DNA of 64,000 nucleotides, taken from Medicago truncatula (lineage: Eukaryota; Streptophyta; Magnoliopsida; Fabales; Fabaceae). Made by a program: the position numbers and the translations under genes. The notes under the pieces are model-generated. The model ran no database searches. It had not been told where the DNA came from and worked only from the letters and a program-made list of their open reading frames with translations. The stretch covers positions 14,224,001 to 14,288,000 of the forward strand of contig NC_053047.1 in the NCBI RefSeq assembly GCF_003473485.1. Direction: 5' to 3'. Shown one piece after another: positions 54,626 to 64,000 of the stretch (positions are counted from its first letter, which is position 1; every line of letters starts with the position of its first letter).

Positions 54626-55467
54626 CATGAGATAAGTTGGGTTAAGATCCTCTCAATATGCTAAAATAAATAGAGTTTTGCAATTTGGAGAGAGATATAC
54701 ACAAAATAATAGATGGTGGTTCCTACCATTAACTGGGTCCCATCATCATTAATTATTTTTTACTAATAAGCTGTCTATATCTCTCCAAATGGTAGAAATG
54801 AAGAAGGACATAAATGGAGAGGATTTTGATATTTTGAATAAATTACAAGATAAATTACAAAACTCGCAAGATTATAAAGGTAAAATAGTAAAATTATAAC
54901 ATAAGCCCTCCATCACGTTTCTCCCCCCTCCTTCAATTTCCTTTCCTTCCCCCTCCTTAACCTTTCCTTTCCTTCCCTTAAAATTCTAATGAATGAATAA
55001 ATGTCGTAATTGTTTGTCGTTAATTTTCTCCATGCAAATTAGAATCTCTCATGTGTTTAAGAGAAGAGACTTTGTTTTATTTGGTGAAAAGTAATGCACA
55101 AAGTCAATTTTTTAGTTTTATATAATAAAAGTATTTTTCCATCTTGCAAATAAGGTCCTTCCGCCTGCAAAGTCTATTTTCGTTTTCATTCAATAATATT
55201 TAGGTGCCGGCATAATCAACATCTTCTCTATAATATACTATGTTTTGAATTTTCCAACTCACACCCCATTACATTTATTTCTGGTTACACTTAAATTTAT
55301 ATAAAAAGACAATTTTGGTATTATTGTAAAATTTTAAGTAAATTTAGGTGTATACTCGCACCAATTCACTGCATTCAATCAGACTTCTATAGTTAAATGT
55401 GTTTGACAAGAGTAGTATTAGGATAGGTAAAAGTTTATGTGTTGCACCTCTTTCATTTTTTTTTTTT
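54626..55467. other. Non-coding stretch
   Basis: AT-rich. A partial relative of the next MITE may lie at 55255-55360 (CACACCCCATTACATTTATT). The 55140-55240 part resembles the region upstream of RLP2. Confidence 0.45.
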
Positions 55468-56188
55468 GAGTTTTTCTATTTACACCCCATGTTTTTCTAG
55501 TTACACCCAAATTTTCTTAAATTTTTTTATAATACCAAAATTGCCCTTTTATATAAATTTTCTTAAAATCCTAATTTTATTCATTGTCAGTGAGTTTCAC
55601 CCTCTTTCACCCCCACAAAGCGATCGATCAAACAATTTGATGTTCAATATCAATCTCCATGAAAATTAAAGAGTGAATCAAAATATTTTTCATCCATACT
55701 CAATTGAATATAAGTAAGTGAATTTCTTCCTCTATTTGCTAGTTTCAATTTTTTTCCTTCAACTGCAATGATGCACTGTACGATTACGGTTTTAATTTAC
55801 ATTGACAAGGTTAACTTAAATTCAGTTTAAGTAGGTTCATGTAAACTAAGTTTACATGAACCTACTTAAACTGAGTTTACATGAACCTACTTAAACTGAG
55901 TTTACAAAATCGCAGAACTGTGAATCGCAGAACAAGGAAAACACAAAATCAGAACTGAGAACCCATAACAAGAAAAACACAATCGATTGAAGAACGTGAG
56001 AAAGTATGGTTTTGAAAATCTTCGTAGAACACAATCGATCGATTGGAGAATTATGGTTTTGGAAGAAGGGTTTTGGGGTGTAACCAAAAAAGAAGGAATA
56101 GGCTTTTTGAAAATCAAATTTTATGAAAGGGTAATCTTGTTATTTTGGGGTGCAACCATGATTAATTAGGGTGCAAGTAGAAAAACTC
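55468..56188. mobile_element. MITE with GAGTTTTTCTA ends and a central hairpin
   Basis: Left end GAGTTTTTCTATTTACACCC and right end GGGTGCAAGTAGAAAAACTC are inverse with few mismatches. It is flanked by runs of T on both sides, which could be a target duplication. Inside, 55821-55899 holds a 25-bp perfect hairpin and an extra direct copy of one arm. A 60-codon open frame at 55987-56169 has no known features. Confidence 0.75.
55821..55899. repeat. Perfect 25-bp hairpin plus a third direct copy
   Basis: The unit GTTTACATGAACCTACTT and onward (55850-55874) is preceded by its exact reverse complement (55822-55846) with a 3-base loop. It is followed at once by an identical direct copy (55875-55899). 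Confidence 0.95.
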
Positions 56189-56477
56189 TTTTTTTTTTTA
56201 CCAAAAAAACTAGAATATAATTAATGGAGGATTGGGTAAAGAAAAAAGAAATTATTATAAAACTAACTATTAAATTTACAGTAAAAAACTAATTACAAAC
56301 ATTAGTCTATTAAAAAAAACTAGAACATATAAAAAAAAAAAAAGGATGAACCCATGTTTTGTTTAAAAATGTTGACTCAGAATTTCCCAAATCTCCATGT
56401 TCTGTTTTTTATTCATGTCTCTAGCCTTCGACGTTATCCTTACTCATTTTGTTTTTTATAAATGGTTGTTAGTTACA

Positions 56478-56508
56478 ATATGTTATAAATTCGGCTATTG
56501 GCACTGTA
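56478..56508 (+). promoter_or_regulatory. Conserved core promoter of RLP3
   Basis: ATATGTTATAAATTCGGC and TATTGGCACTGTAA match those of RLP1 and RLP2, ending about 37 bases before the start codon. Confidence 0.6.
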
Positions 56509-56544
56509 ATTAAGTAAACACAACAATCAATCAACTTACACACA

Positions 56545-59500
56545 ATGACAATAATGAACCCATTTTGTTTGAAATTAATTATTCAAACCATATTTTTAAC
56601 GCTTTTGGTGTTGCAAGCAGACCTTGTTTGTTCAAAAGAGGTTGTTAAATGCATTCAAAGTGAGAGGCATGCACTTCTTCAATTCAAGGCTGGTCTTACC
56701 GATGAATATGGCATGTTGTCATCTTGGACGACGGCAGATTGCTGCGAATGGTATGGAATTGGTTGCAGCAACCTCACTGGTCATGTACTTAAGCTCGACC
56801 TTCATGGTGACTATAATTATTATAATGATAATGATGGCAATAAATTTTATATCATGGGTGATATCCACAAGTCATTGATGGAGTTGCAACAGTTACAATA
56901 TTTGAACCTCAACAGAAATAATTTTAGAGGGAGTCATGTCCCAGGTTTCTTTGGATCTTTAAGAAACCTAAGATACCTTGATCTTTCTTATTGCGGTTTT
57001 GGAGGACAAATTCCTATTCAATTTGAGTCACTTTACCATTTGAAATACTTGAAAATTTCCGGCAATGATCTGGATGGTTTGATTCCTCAACTTGGAAATC
57101 TCTCCAACTTGCAATTTCTTGATCTTAGCCGCAATCTTTTGGAAGGAAGCATTCCATCTCAACTTGGAAATCTCTCCAACTTGCAATTTCTTGATCTCCT
57201 TGGAAATTCTTTTAATGGAAAAATACCTTCACAACTTGGAAAGCTTACCAACCTACAAGAGCTTCATTTCGGAGGATATAGTCTTAGTTCTCTAACAATT
57301 GACAACGGAGATCACAACGGAGGTCTGGTTATCTAATCTTACTTCTTTAACCCATCTTCACATGTTGTCAATATCTAGTCTTGATAAATCCAATAGTTGG
57401 TTGCAAATGGTTGGTAAGCTACTAAAACTGAGAGAACTAGAGTTAATAAGTTGTGGCCTTTCTGATCATTTTATCCATTCTTTGAGTAAATCGAAGTTCA
57501 ATTTTTCCACATCTCTTTCTATCCTTGATCTCTCTTCGAACAACTTCGCATCATCTTTGATATTCCAGTGGGTGTCAAACATTAGTCCCAATCTTGTAAG
57601 GCTTGACCTTAGTAATAATCATATGGTTGATTTCCCATCAAATCATTTTTCCTATAGGCTTCCAAGATTGAGAGAACTAAGATTATCTAGTAACATGTTC
57701 ACATCATTCATGATACTCCAGTCGTTGTCAAACATAAGTTCCAATCTTGTTAAACTTGACCTTTCTTTAAACTTCTTGGAGGCTCCTCCATCCAATGTCT
57801 ATGGCTTAGTGATGAAGTCTCTTGAGGTACTTGACCTGTCAGAAAATAGATTGAAGGGTGGGGTGTTTAAATTCTTCATGAATGTATGTACCATACAATC
57901 TTTAGGTTTGAGTCAAAACAATTTAACAGAAGACCTTCAATCAATTATTCACAATTTGTCTGGTGGATGTGTTAGAAACTCACTTCAAGTGTTAGACCTT
58001 GGTTGGAATGGAATCACTGGAGGACTACCCGACCTTTCTGCATTCACATCATTGAAAACATTGGATCTTACTTTAAATCAATTGAGTGGAAAAATTCTTG
58101 AAGGAAGTAGCTTGCCATTTCAGTTGGAGAATTTATCCATCAAATCAAACTCTTTAGAAGGGGGAATTCCAAAATCATTTTGGATGAATGCATGTAAGTT
58201 GAAATCATTGGATATGTCCAATAACAGATTCAGTGGTGAGCTTCAAGTAACAATCCATCACTTATCTATATGTGCTAGATACTCACTCCAACAATTAGAT
58301 CTAAGCGGTAATCAAATCAATGGCACACTACCTGATCTCTCGATATTCTCATCTTTGGAAATATTTGATATTTCTGAAAATAGACTAAACGGAAAGATAT
58401 TTGAAGATATTCGATTTCCAACTACACTAAGGACACTGAGCATGGATTCGAACTCTTTAAGTGGTGTGATCTCTGACTTCCATTTTTCTGGTATGTCAAT
58501 GTTAGAGGAATTATCCTTGTCAAGCAATTCACTAGCAATGAGATTTCCCCAAAATTGGGTCCCTCCTTTTCAATTGGACACTATAGGATTGAGATCCTGC
58601 AAACTTGGTCCTACATTTCCTAACTGGATTCAGACACAAAAACACATTCAAAATCTTGATATTTCTAATGCTGGAATTTCAGATAATGTTCCAGAGTGGT
58701 TTTGGGCTAAATTATCATTAAAAGAGTGCAGAAGCATCAACATTTCAAACAATAATCTCAAAGGATTAATTCCAAATCTTCAAGTCAAAAATTATTGTTC
58801 TATTTTATCTCTTTCATCAAATGAATTTGAAGGGCCTATTCCACCATTTCTAAAAGGTTCTACACTTATTGACTTGTCCAAAAACAAATTCTCCGATTCT
58901 CTTCCATTCCTATGTACAAATGGTATAGATTCAATGTTAGGCCAGTTTGACCTTTCAAATAATCAATTATCTGGACGAGTTCCAGACTGTTGGAACAATT
59001 TCAAGGCATTAGTTTATCTCGATTTGAGCCACAACAATTTTTTAGGGAAGATTCCTACTTCAATGGGATCACTTGTAGAACTGCAAGCATTACTATTGAG
59101 GAACAACAGCTTAACAGAGGAGATCCCTTTCTCCTTAATGAACTGCAGAAAGTTAGTAATGCTTGATTTGAGAGAAAATAGATTAGAAGGACCCGTCCCT
59201 TATTGGATTGGAAGCAAATTAAAAGAGCTGCAAGTTTTAAGCTTAAAAAGTAATCACTTCTTTGGAAGTTTACCATTCAAACTTTGTTATCTACAAAACA
59301 TTCAGCTCTTTGATTTCTCATTGAACAATCTATCTGGAGGGATTCCAAAATGCATTAAAAATTTCACTTCAATGACTCAAAAAGCTTCATCACAAGGTTT
59401 TACAGATCATTATTTTATTGCCAGCCAAGGAACTGTTTATTATAGAAGAGACTATCAATTGAATGCATTCTTGATGTGGAAAGGTGTAGAACAATTTTTC

Positions 59501-60097
59501 AACAACAATGGATTGCTTCTTCTAAAAAGTATAGATCTCTCAAGCAATCACTTTTCACACGAGATTCCACCTGAAATAGCAACTTTGGTTCAATTAGTCT
59601 CACTAAATTTATCAAGAAACAACTTGACAGGGAAAATTCCTTCAAATATCGGAAAATTAACATCACTTGACTTTCTTGATTTGTCACAAAATAAGTTGCT
59701 TGGTTCAATTCCTTCTAGTCTTTCCAAAATAGATCGGATTGGTGTGTTAGATCTGTCACATAATCAATTGTCTGGAGAAATTCCAACGAGTACACAACTA
59801 CAAAGTTTCAATGCCTCAAGTTACGAAGATAATCTTGATCTTTGTGGAGCACCACTTGTAAAACTGTGCGCTGAAGATGGGCCACCGCATGAACCAAATG
59901 GAAAAATTCAAGACGATGAAGATTTGCTTCTCAATCGAGGATTTTACATAAGCCTGACATTTGGATTTATTATAGGCTTTTGGGGAGTATTTGGTTCAAT
60001 CCTAATCAAGCGTTCTTGGCGACATGCTTATTTCAAGTTCTTGAACAATTTAGTGGATAATATTTACGTCAAATGCAGATGGTGGCTCAAAGATTAA
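56545..60097 (+). pseudogene. LRR receptor-like protein (RLP3), split by a frameshift
   Basis: The first frame (56545-57336, 263 residues) holds the signal peptide (TIFLTLLVLQADLVC), the LRR cap and six LRRs, and ends in DNGDHNGG and two wrong residues before TAA. The second frame (to 60097) continues with WLSNLTSLTHL, the rest of the LRRs, the island domain (NFTSMTQKASS... to LMWKGVEQFF), four more LRRs, the transmembrane helix and the same 29-residue tail with YFKF. In RLP1 the join reads GGAGGTCAGTGGTTG; here it reads GGAGGTCTGGTTA, so two bases are missing near 57326. Everything else looks well preserved: about 37 LRRs and no other stop. Loss is recent, or the gap is a sequence error; in the latter case the protein would have about 1180 residues. 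If real, only a short secreted piece would be made. Confidence 0.88.
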
Positions 60098-60115
60098 TAG
60101 GTAATAGTTCTTTAA

Positions 60116-60498
60116 CTTTAGTGGATAATATATACGTGCATTTAATATCAAATAGTCGTCATAATATATCATTATAGTATCTATTTTTTCTTTTTTTAAA
60201 AATCCATTAAAATAATGTTCAGTTTTAGTCTCTACAACTTCTTAGAACATGTTCTAAGTAATTTGAAGGAGTTTAAAGGATATATTTTTATTCCATTAAA
60301 AACCATGTATTGTTAGTTATCTCTTTGAAAGTTTGTTACCTAATCTTCTGTTTCAAGTTTCAACATTTTTTATAATTCATATTTTAGACTTTATAATCTA
60401 AAGTGGTTAAGAATTAAACTGATATTGTGTGTTGGTGATGGATCAGATTAAGGTGTGCAAGCTTGAAAAGGATTTTGGGCACTGTCAAAGTCCTACTC
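60116..60498. other. Insertion in the RLP3 3' region
   Basis: Comparison with RLP2 (TTTTTAACTCTAGGAAGATG) shows about 380 extra bases between CTTTA (60115) and GGAGGATG (60500). The insert begins with a ~20-bp near-copy of the end of the RLP3 coding region (TTAGTGGATAATAT.TACGT, 60051 and 60119). No transposon ends recognised. Confidence 0.5.
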
Positions 60499-60925
60499 TA
60501 GGAGGATGAATGTTTTCTCCTCTTTTATGAATGTTTTATGAATTATTTGCATTGTAACTCTAGTAAGATGACTTCTCATCGTCTCCAACATGTCTTAAAA
60601 CACTATTTTTCTTGATTACAAAATTCGGACTTGCAAAAGACAATCCATTTTACACGTCCGGATTGAGTAATTCGGACAAATTGTGTGTTTTGAGAGATGT
60701 TGAGGGGCGAGGAGAAACTATCCTATAATAAATAGATTGATGGGGTGCATATTTTTAATATATGGTCATGTCATTTCTCTTTTATGTACTAGTCTCTTGT
60801 TGAATGGAGTTTGCAACTTGCAATTCCTTTTGTATTCTCTGTAATTTATTTATGCAATAAACATTGGTGAAGTATTCTACAAGTACAAAATACATGTGTC
60901 ATTTTCCTCATGCATTCAACTCACA
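60499..60925 (+). other. 3' region of RLP3
   Basis: Matches the sequences after RLP1 and RLP2; probable 3' UTR and flank. Confidence 0.55.
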
Positions 60926-62125
60926 AAAATACCCTCCTAATAGTTCTTGCAGCAGCGCTGGATATTAACTGTCGGACCAAGTTAGCTTGCAGTTGAAGTA
61001 ATTGCTGCTGGGAGCTGAAATTTACATATGTAGTCATGCATCAGAAGTAATGAATTATATGAAAATGTGAAATTGTTTATGACTTATAACTTGTCTATGT
61101 TAGAGAATATGGTCTAGTGATTTAGATTTACCTCAGGAATGGCAGAAAGAACGGGAAGAATGTCTTGATTCTGGTCAGGACTAGCCTTTGTGTTTACAAA
61201 GTATTTATATTAGTGACTTGGATAGTAGGGTATATGCATCAATTCTGAGTGCAAGTTCCTTAATAGAGTTTAGTGTAATTAGTTTCCTTTTTCCAACATT
61301 CTCATAACATTTTACTTTGTTTTAAAAGAAGGAAGTGACATTTTTTTGTTGGTGTTAACCATCCGGTTCCTAAGGCAACGGGGTCTTAGTAATCCGTAGT
61401 TGTCCACGAGGAAGTGACATATAGCTTCAAACATGAGATATGCTAGTTAAATGCTCTTTTGAACATACTCTTCAAATTGATCTTTGAAATATTTAAGCAA
61501 ATTTTATGGTAAAATGACCAAATAGCAACCGATAAAAAAACACAGGGAATTCTTACATGTTGATGGCATATTCGGATGTACAACAGTTTCACCGTAGCAG
61601 CCACTATTTGTCCACTACAGCCGGTCGAAAACACAATGCAATCAGGTCTGTTGTAGTAACTAAGCACGTCAAAACCATATGACATTCTCTATTCTCTTTC
61701 ATGTCATTTTGCTATTAATTTAGCAAAAATATAAGTAAAATTATTTGTGAGGTCTATACTCTATATTATCCAAATTAAGCGAATTGTATGGAAACGGTGC
61801 TGAAAGGGGTGAACAAAGAGAAGCTGAAGATGCAAGTTGAAGATGGTAGCTTATTGGATAAGCTGGGAGAGGCTGAAGGAGAATGATGATCAAAATTACA
61901 AGCGGCACTGCGTTGAGAGGGTCTACAGTGACTTTGTCGCGCAGTTTTGGCTGCCGGAGGATGGAAACACCGAGCAGATTGGGAGTGAATCTTTGTACCA
62001 GAAGCCTTTATGAACAACTAAAATACTGAAACTCCATAACATGTCAAAGTGTTGGAGAAATGGAAGCATTTCTTAGAGAGTAACACAATTTATTTATTAC
62101 AAATCCCAACTACATGAATTATTTG
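60926..62125. repeat. RLP-associated module, copy D
   Basis: The most complete copy. It opens with ACCCTCCTAATAGTTCTTGC. It includes a ~55-bp segment at 61131-61186 that copies B and C lack; this can be read as an exon on either strand (EWQKEREECLDSG on plus, ASPDQNQDILPVLSAIPE on minus). It has AGTTTCACCGTAGCAGCC (61584) and the final segment whose plus-strand frame (about 61838-62014) encodes YWISWERLKENDDQNYKRHC and ends with a stop. The module is probably a decayed gene copied with the RLP; strand and family are unresolved. Confidence 0.7.
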
Positions 62126-63749
62126 AGAATTATAAAATTTATTTATTAATTCGAACAATTTTTTCGTGAAAAACTGTGTTTATATTTGGATTTTATAATA
62201 AAAAACACGAGGAAAACGTCTATTTTTTTAGGTTTTCGGATTATAAAATTTGAATTGGTGAAAAACTCTTTTTTTTCACCGCACAACAAAGGAAAAACTC
62301 AATTCGAATTATAAGATTCGAAAATCACATGGGCCTTTTCGTAAAAATAAAATAAAATAGGGCACACGAGAAATGGTTAGAGTGGAAAAAGTAAGTAATT
62401 TTTTTGGGTCAAATGTGTGTTTCTATCTGAGCCTTGTAATGCCTGCTCTTTGGGACTTGTATGGTTTTTACTTGTTAGTGATCTTTCGTTTTCCACACTG
62501 CCATTTTTGCTATTACACCTCGGCCACCATGTTTTCTCCTAATTTTAGCCCTCTCTTTATATGTAAATGCTGACAAAATGCGTTTGAATAGACATCCGAA
62601 CGGTTCGGATGCATACTTACTAGGGCATAGATGACAATTGATAGGGTTTGAGTATGGTATTGTATGTACTACACATTCCTATGTTTTGCGAAAATACCCA
62701 TACTTCGAACCGTACCTGCATAAATATCAACTTCGATATCCATATCTCTAGATATGTTAGTTCTTGTAACTGTAGTCATTACCTACATTTTAAATATAAA
62801 TAACAAAATATTAATGTATTGTTACCGAATATAAAAACCACTTAGAGATCTTTTAAAATGAATTCATAAAACATTAAAAACAAATATGTTAACTAATCCA
62901 AAATTCAAAACATATACCAAATGTAAGAAAATATTAAAATAGCAGATGCATAAATTTTCTTTGAAAAAAAAAGTGATACATAACTTGTACCAAAAAAAAA
63001 AGAAAGTGATACTTAACAACGCAAATATTGGTTATTTTACTTGATTATCATAATTGGAATCTTTAAAATAGTTCATGAAAACATTAGGTTTCATTTATTT
63101 ATTAAAAAAAATATATTTTCATTTGCAAGATTATGGATCATTTTAACTTGCTAATAGATTGTGAGACTCTTGACGTGAACCATTGTGATGTAGATCAGAT
63201 GAATTGCTAGCTAGAAAAATGTATTTCAGGAAACTTTCGTTGTTTTTATTGGTTAACAACCTGAATGGGAACAATATCTGTTTGATAAAGTTGGACGCCA
63301 TGAAGATGGTTCTTGCACCTCTCAAAACAATCGATATTCTTCCTCAGGGATCTTGATGGATATCTCAATATCCTTCACTCAAGGCCAAGGTGGTTGGCTA
63401 TAGGGTATGATGCATGATCTCTCAATGCATGTTTGAAGGACTCTGTGGAGTTTGATTAGGCATGTCGAAGGGGAAGCGACACAACACGGAGAAGGACAGG
63501 AGGCGGGTAGAAAACTCCAAGGTCAGATGGAGGGAAAACACGCTATGCAAAGACACCGAAAAACCTAGAGGCTAGGCAAAACCCTAAAAAAGTGTGGCAT
63601 TACTCAATTCTTAATATTAACATAATAACATCATATACAAAACTGGAATATAATAACCATAAATGGCATAACTTTACTAGGGATGATTTCTATTGTTTAT
63701 TACTTCTTTGTAGAAACAGGGAATACTTTTATTATATTTACTGTTCTAG
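62126..63749. other. Non-coding stretch
   Basis: No gene recognised. The open frames at 62373-62573 and 63143-63325 have no signal peptide, cysteine pattern or domain that I know. No TNL remnant was found here, unlike after copies B and C. Confidence 0.45.
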
Positions 63750-64000
63750 AGAATCCTAATAACACGAAAACCAACTGAAAAAGCAAAGGTACAAAGACTT
63801 ACACTTATATTTAACTTAAGAAAATCAATCATTGTGACATATGCTATGCAAATTCAAGTCACAATTCCTCAATGTTTTGCAATCACCTTAGTGAGAAGCA
63901 AAAAAATGATATCAGCTGCTCCAGTACTTCCGTATCACAAAAACACCCTTTTGATAGTTCTCGCAGCAGCACGGGATATTAACTGTTGAACCAAGTTAGC
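63750..64000. repeat. Start of a further RLP-associated module (copy E), cut by the window end
   Basis: CACGAAAACCAACTGAAAAA (63766), TCCAGTACTTCCGTATCACA (63921) and AGTTCTCGCAGCAGC (63956) match the start of copy C (42850-43020). It shows that the duplicated cluster goes on to the right, but with no RLP gene directly before this copy inside the window. Confidence 0.65.

Noticed and set aside
54056-54628. Two open frames on the minus strand of the minisatellite
   Set aside because: They arise from the repeat unit; unit length changes break the frame, and the residue composition (N, L, K, I, Q) is that of the AT-rich repeat.
62373-62573. 66-codon open frame ending in ICKC, considered as a cysteine-rich secreted peptide
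   Set aside because: The N-terminus is not a signal peptide, the cysteine spacing fits no NCR or defensin pattern, and no splice sites support it.

Overview
This window is plant nuclear DNA, most likely from a legume of the inverted-repeat-lacking clade and probably a Medicago species. It is AT-rich, genes have introns, and it is full of MITEs, hAT and Mutator-like remnants, LINE fragments and LTR retrotransposons. The clade call rests mainly on two small two-exon genes at 2997-3297 (minus) and 7961-8288 (plus). Both have the layout of nodule-specific cysteine-rich (NCR) peptides: a signal-peptide exon, a short intron, then a mature peptide with C-x5-C and C-x4-C spacing. The species call is an inference.

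Layout. 1-9 kb: two NCR-type genes of opposite orientation, with fragments of a Ty3 element, a LINE and a fold-back MITE between them, and a three-copy tandem array just upstream of the second gene. 9.1-10.6 kb: the 5' end of an auxilin-like gene, broken by a frameshift and a stop codon and cut by a 5'-truncated LINE. 11.2-15.2 kb: a large non-autonomous element with arms of about 1 kb; the arms contain ~275-bp tandem repeats and tRNA-like boxes. 15.4-22.7 kb: a tandem pair of two-exon Gfo/Idh/MocA-type oxidoreductase genes (361 and 356 residues). The intron of the first is five times longer because of insertions, and several Stowaway MITEs, one holding another MITE, lie between the two genes.

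24-64 kb: a disease-resistance type cluster. Three LRR receptor-like protein (RLP) genes lie in the same direction. RLP1 (1126 residues) and RLP2 (1236 residues) are intact; RLP3 is split by an apparent 2-bp deletion. Each is followed by a copy of the same ~1-kb unidentified module, and two of the three modules are followed by remnants of a TIR-NBS-LRR (TNL) gene on the minus strand. One better-preserved TNL LRR/C-JID pseudogene lies at 50.9-52.6 kb. The pattern suggests repeated duplication of an RLP + module + TNL-tail unit. RLPs of this type have no kinase domain and are known to signal through an adaptor kinase such as SOBIR1.

Mobile DNA in the cluster includes a complete Ty1-copia element (44550-49967) with an uninterrupted 1310-codon gag-pol, a perfect 5-bp target duplication, a tRNA-Lys type primer site and nearly identical LTRs. 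The upstream part of each LTR carries four near-palindromic 13-mers. A diverged relative of this LTR lies inverted at 36.8-37.1 kb, next to the 3' end of another copia element. At 32.3-35.3 kb three transposons are nested. All functional calls come from reading the sequence and from knowledge of families; no database search was run.
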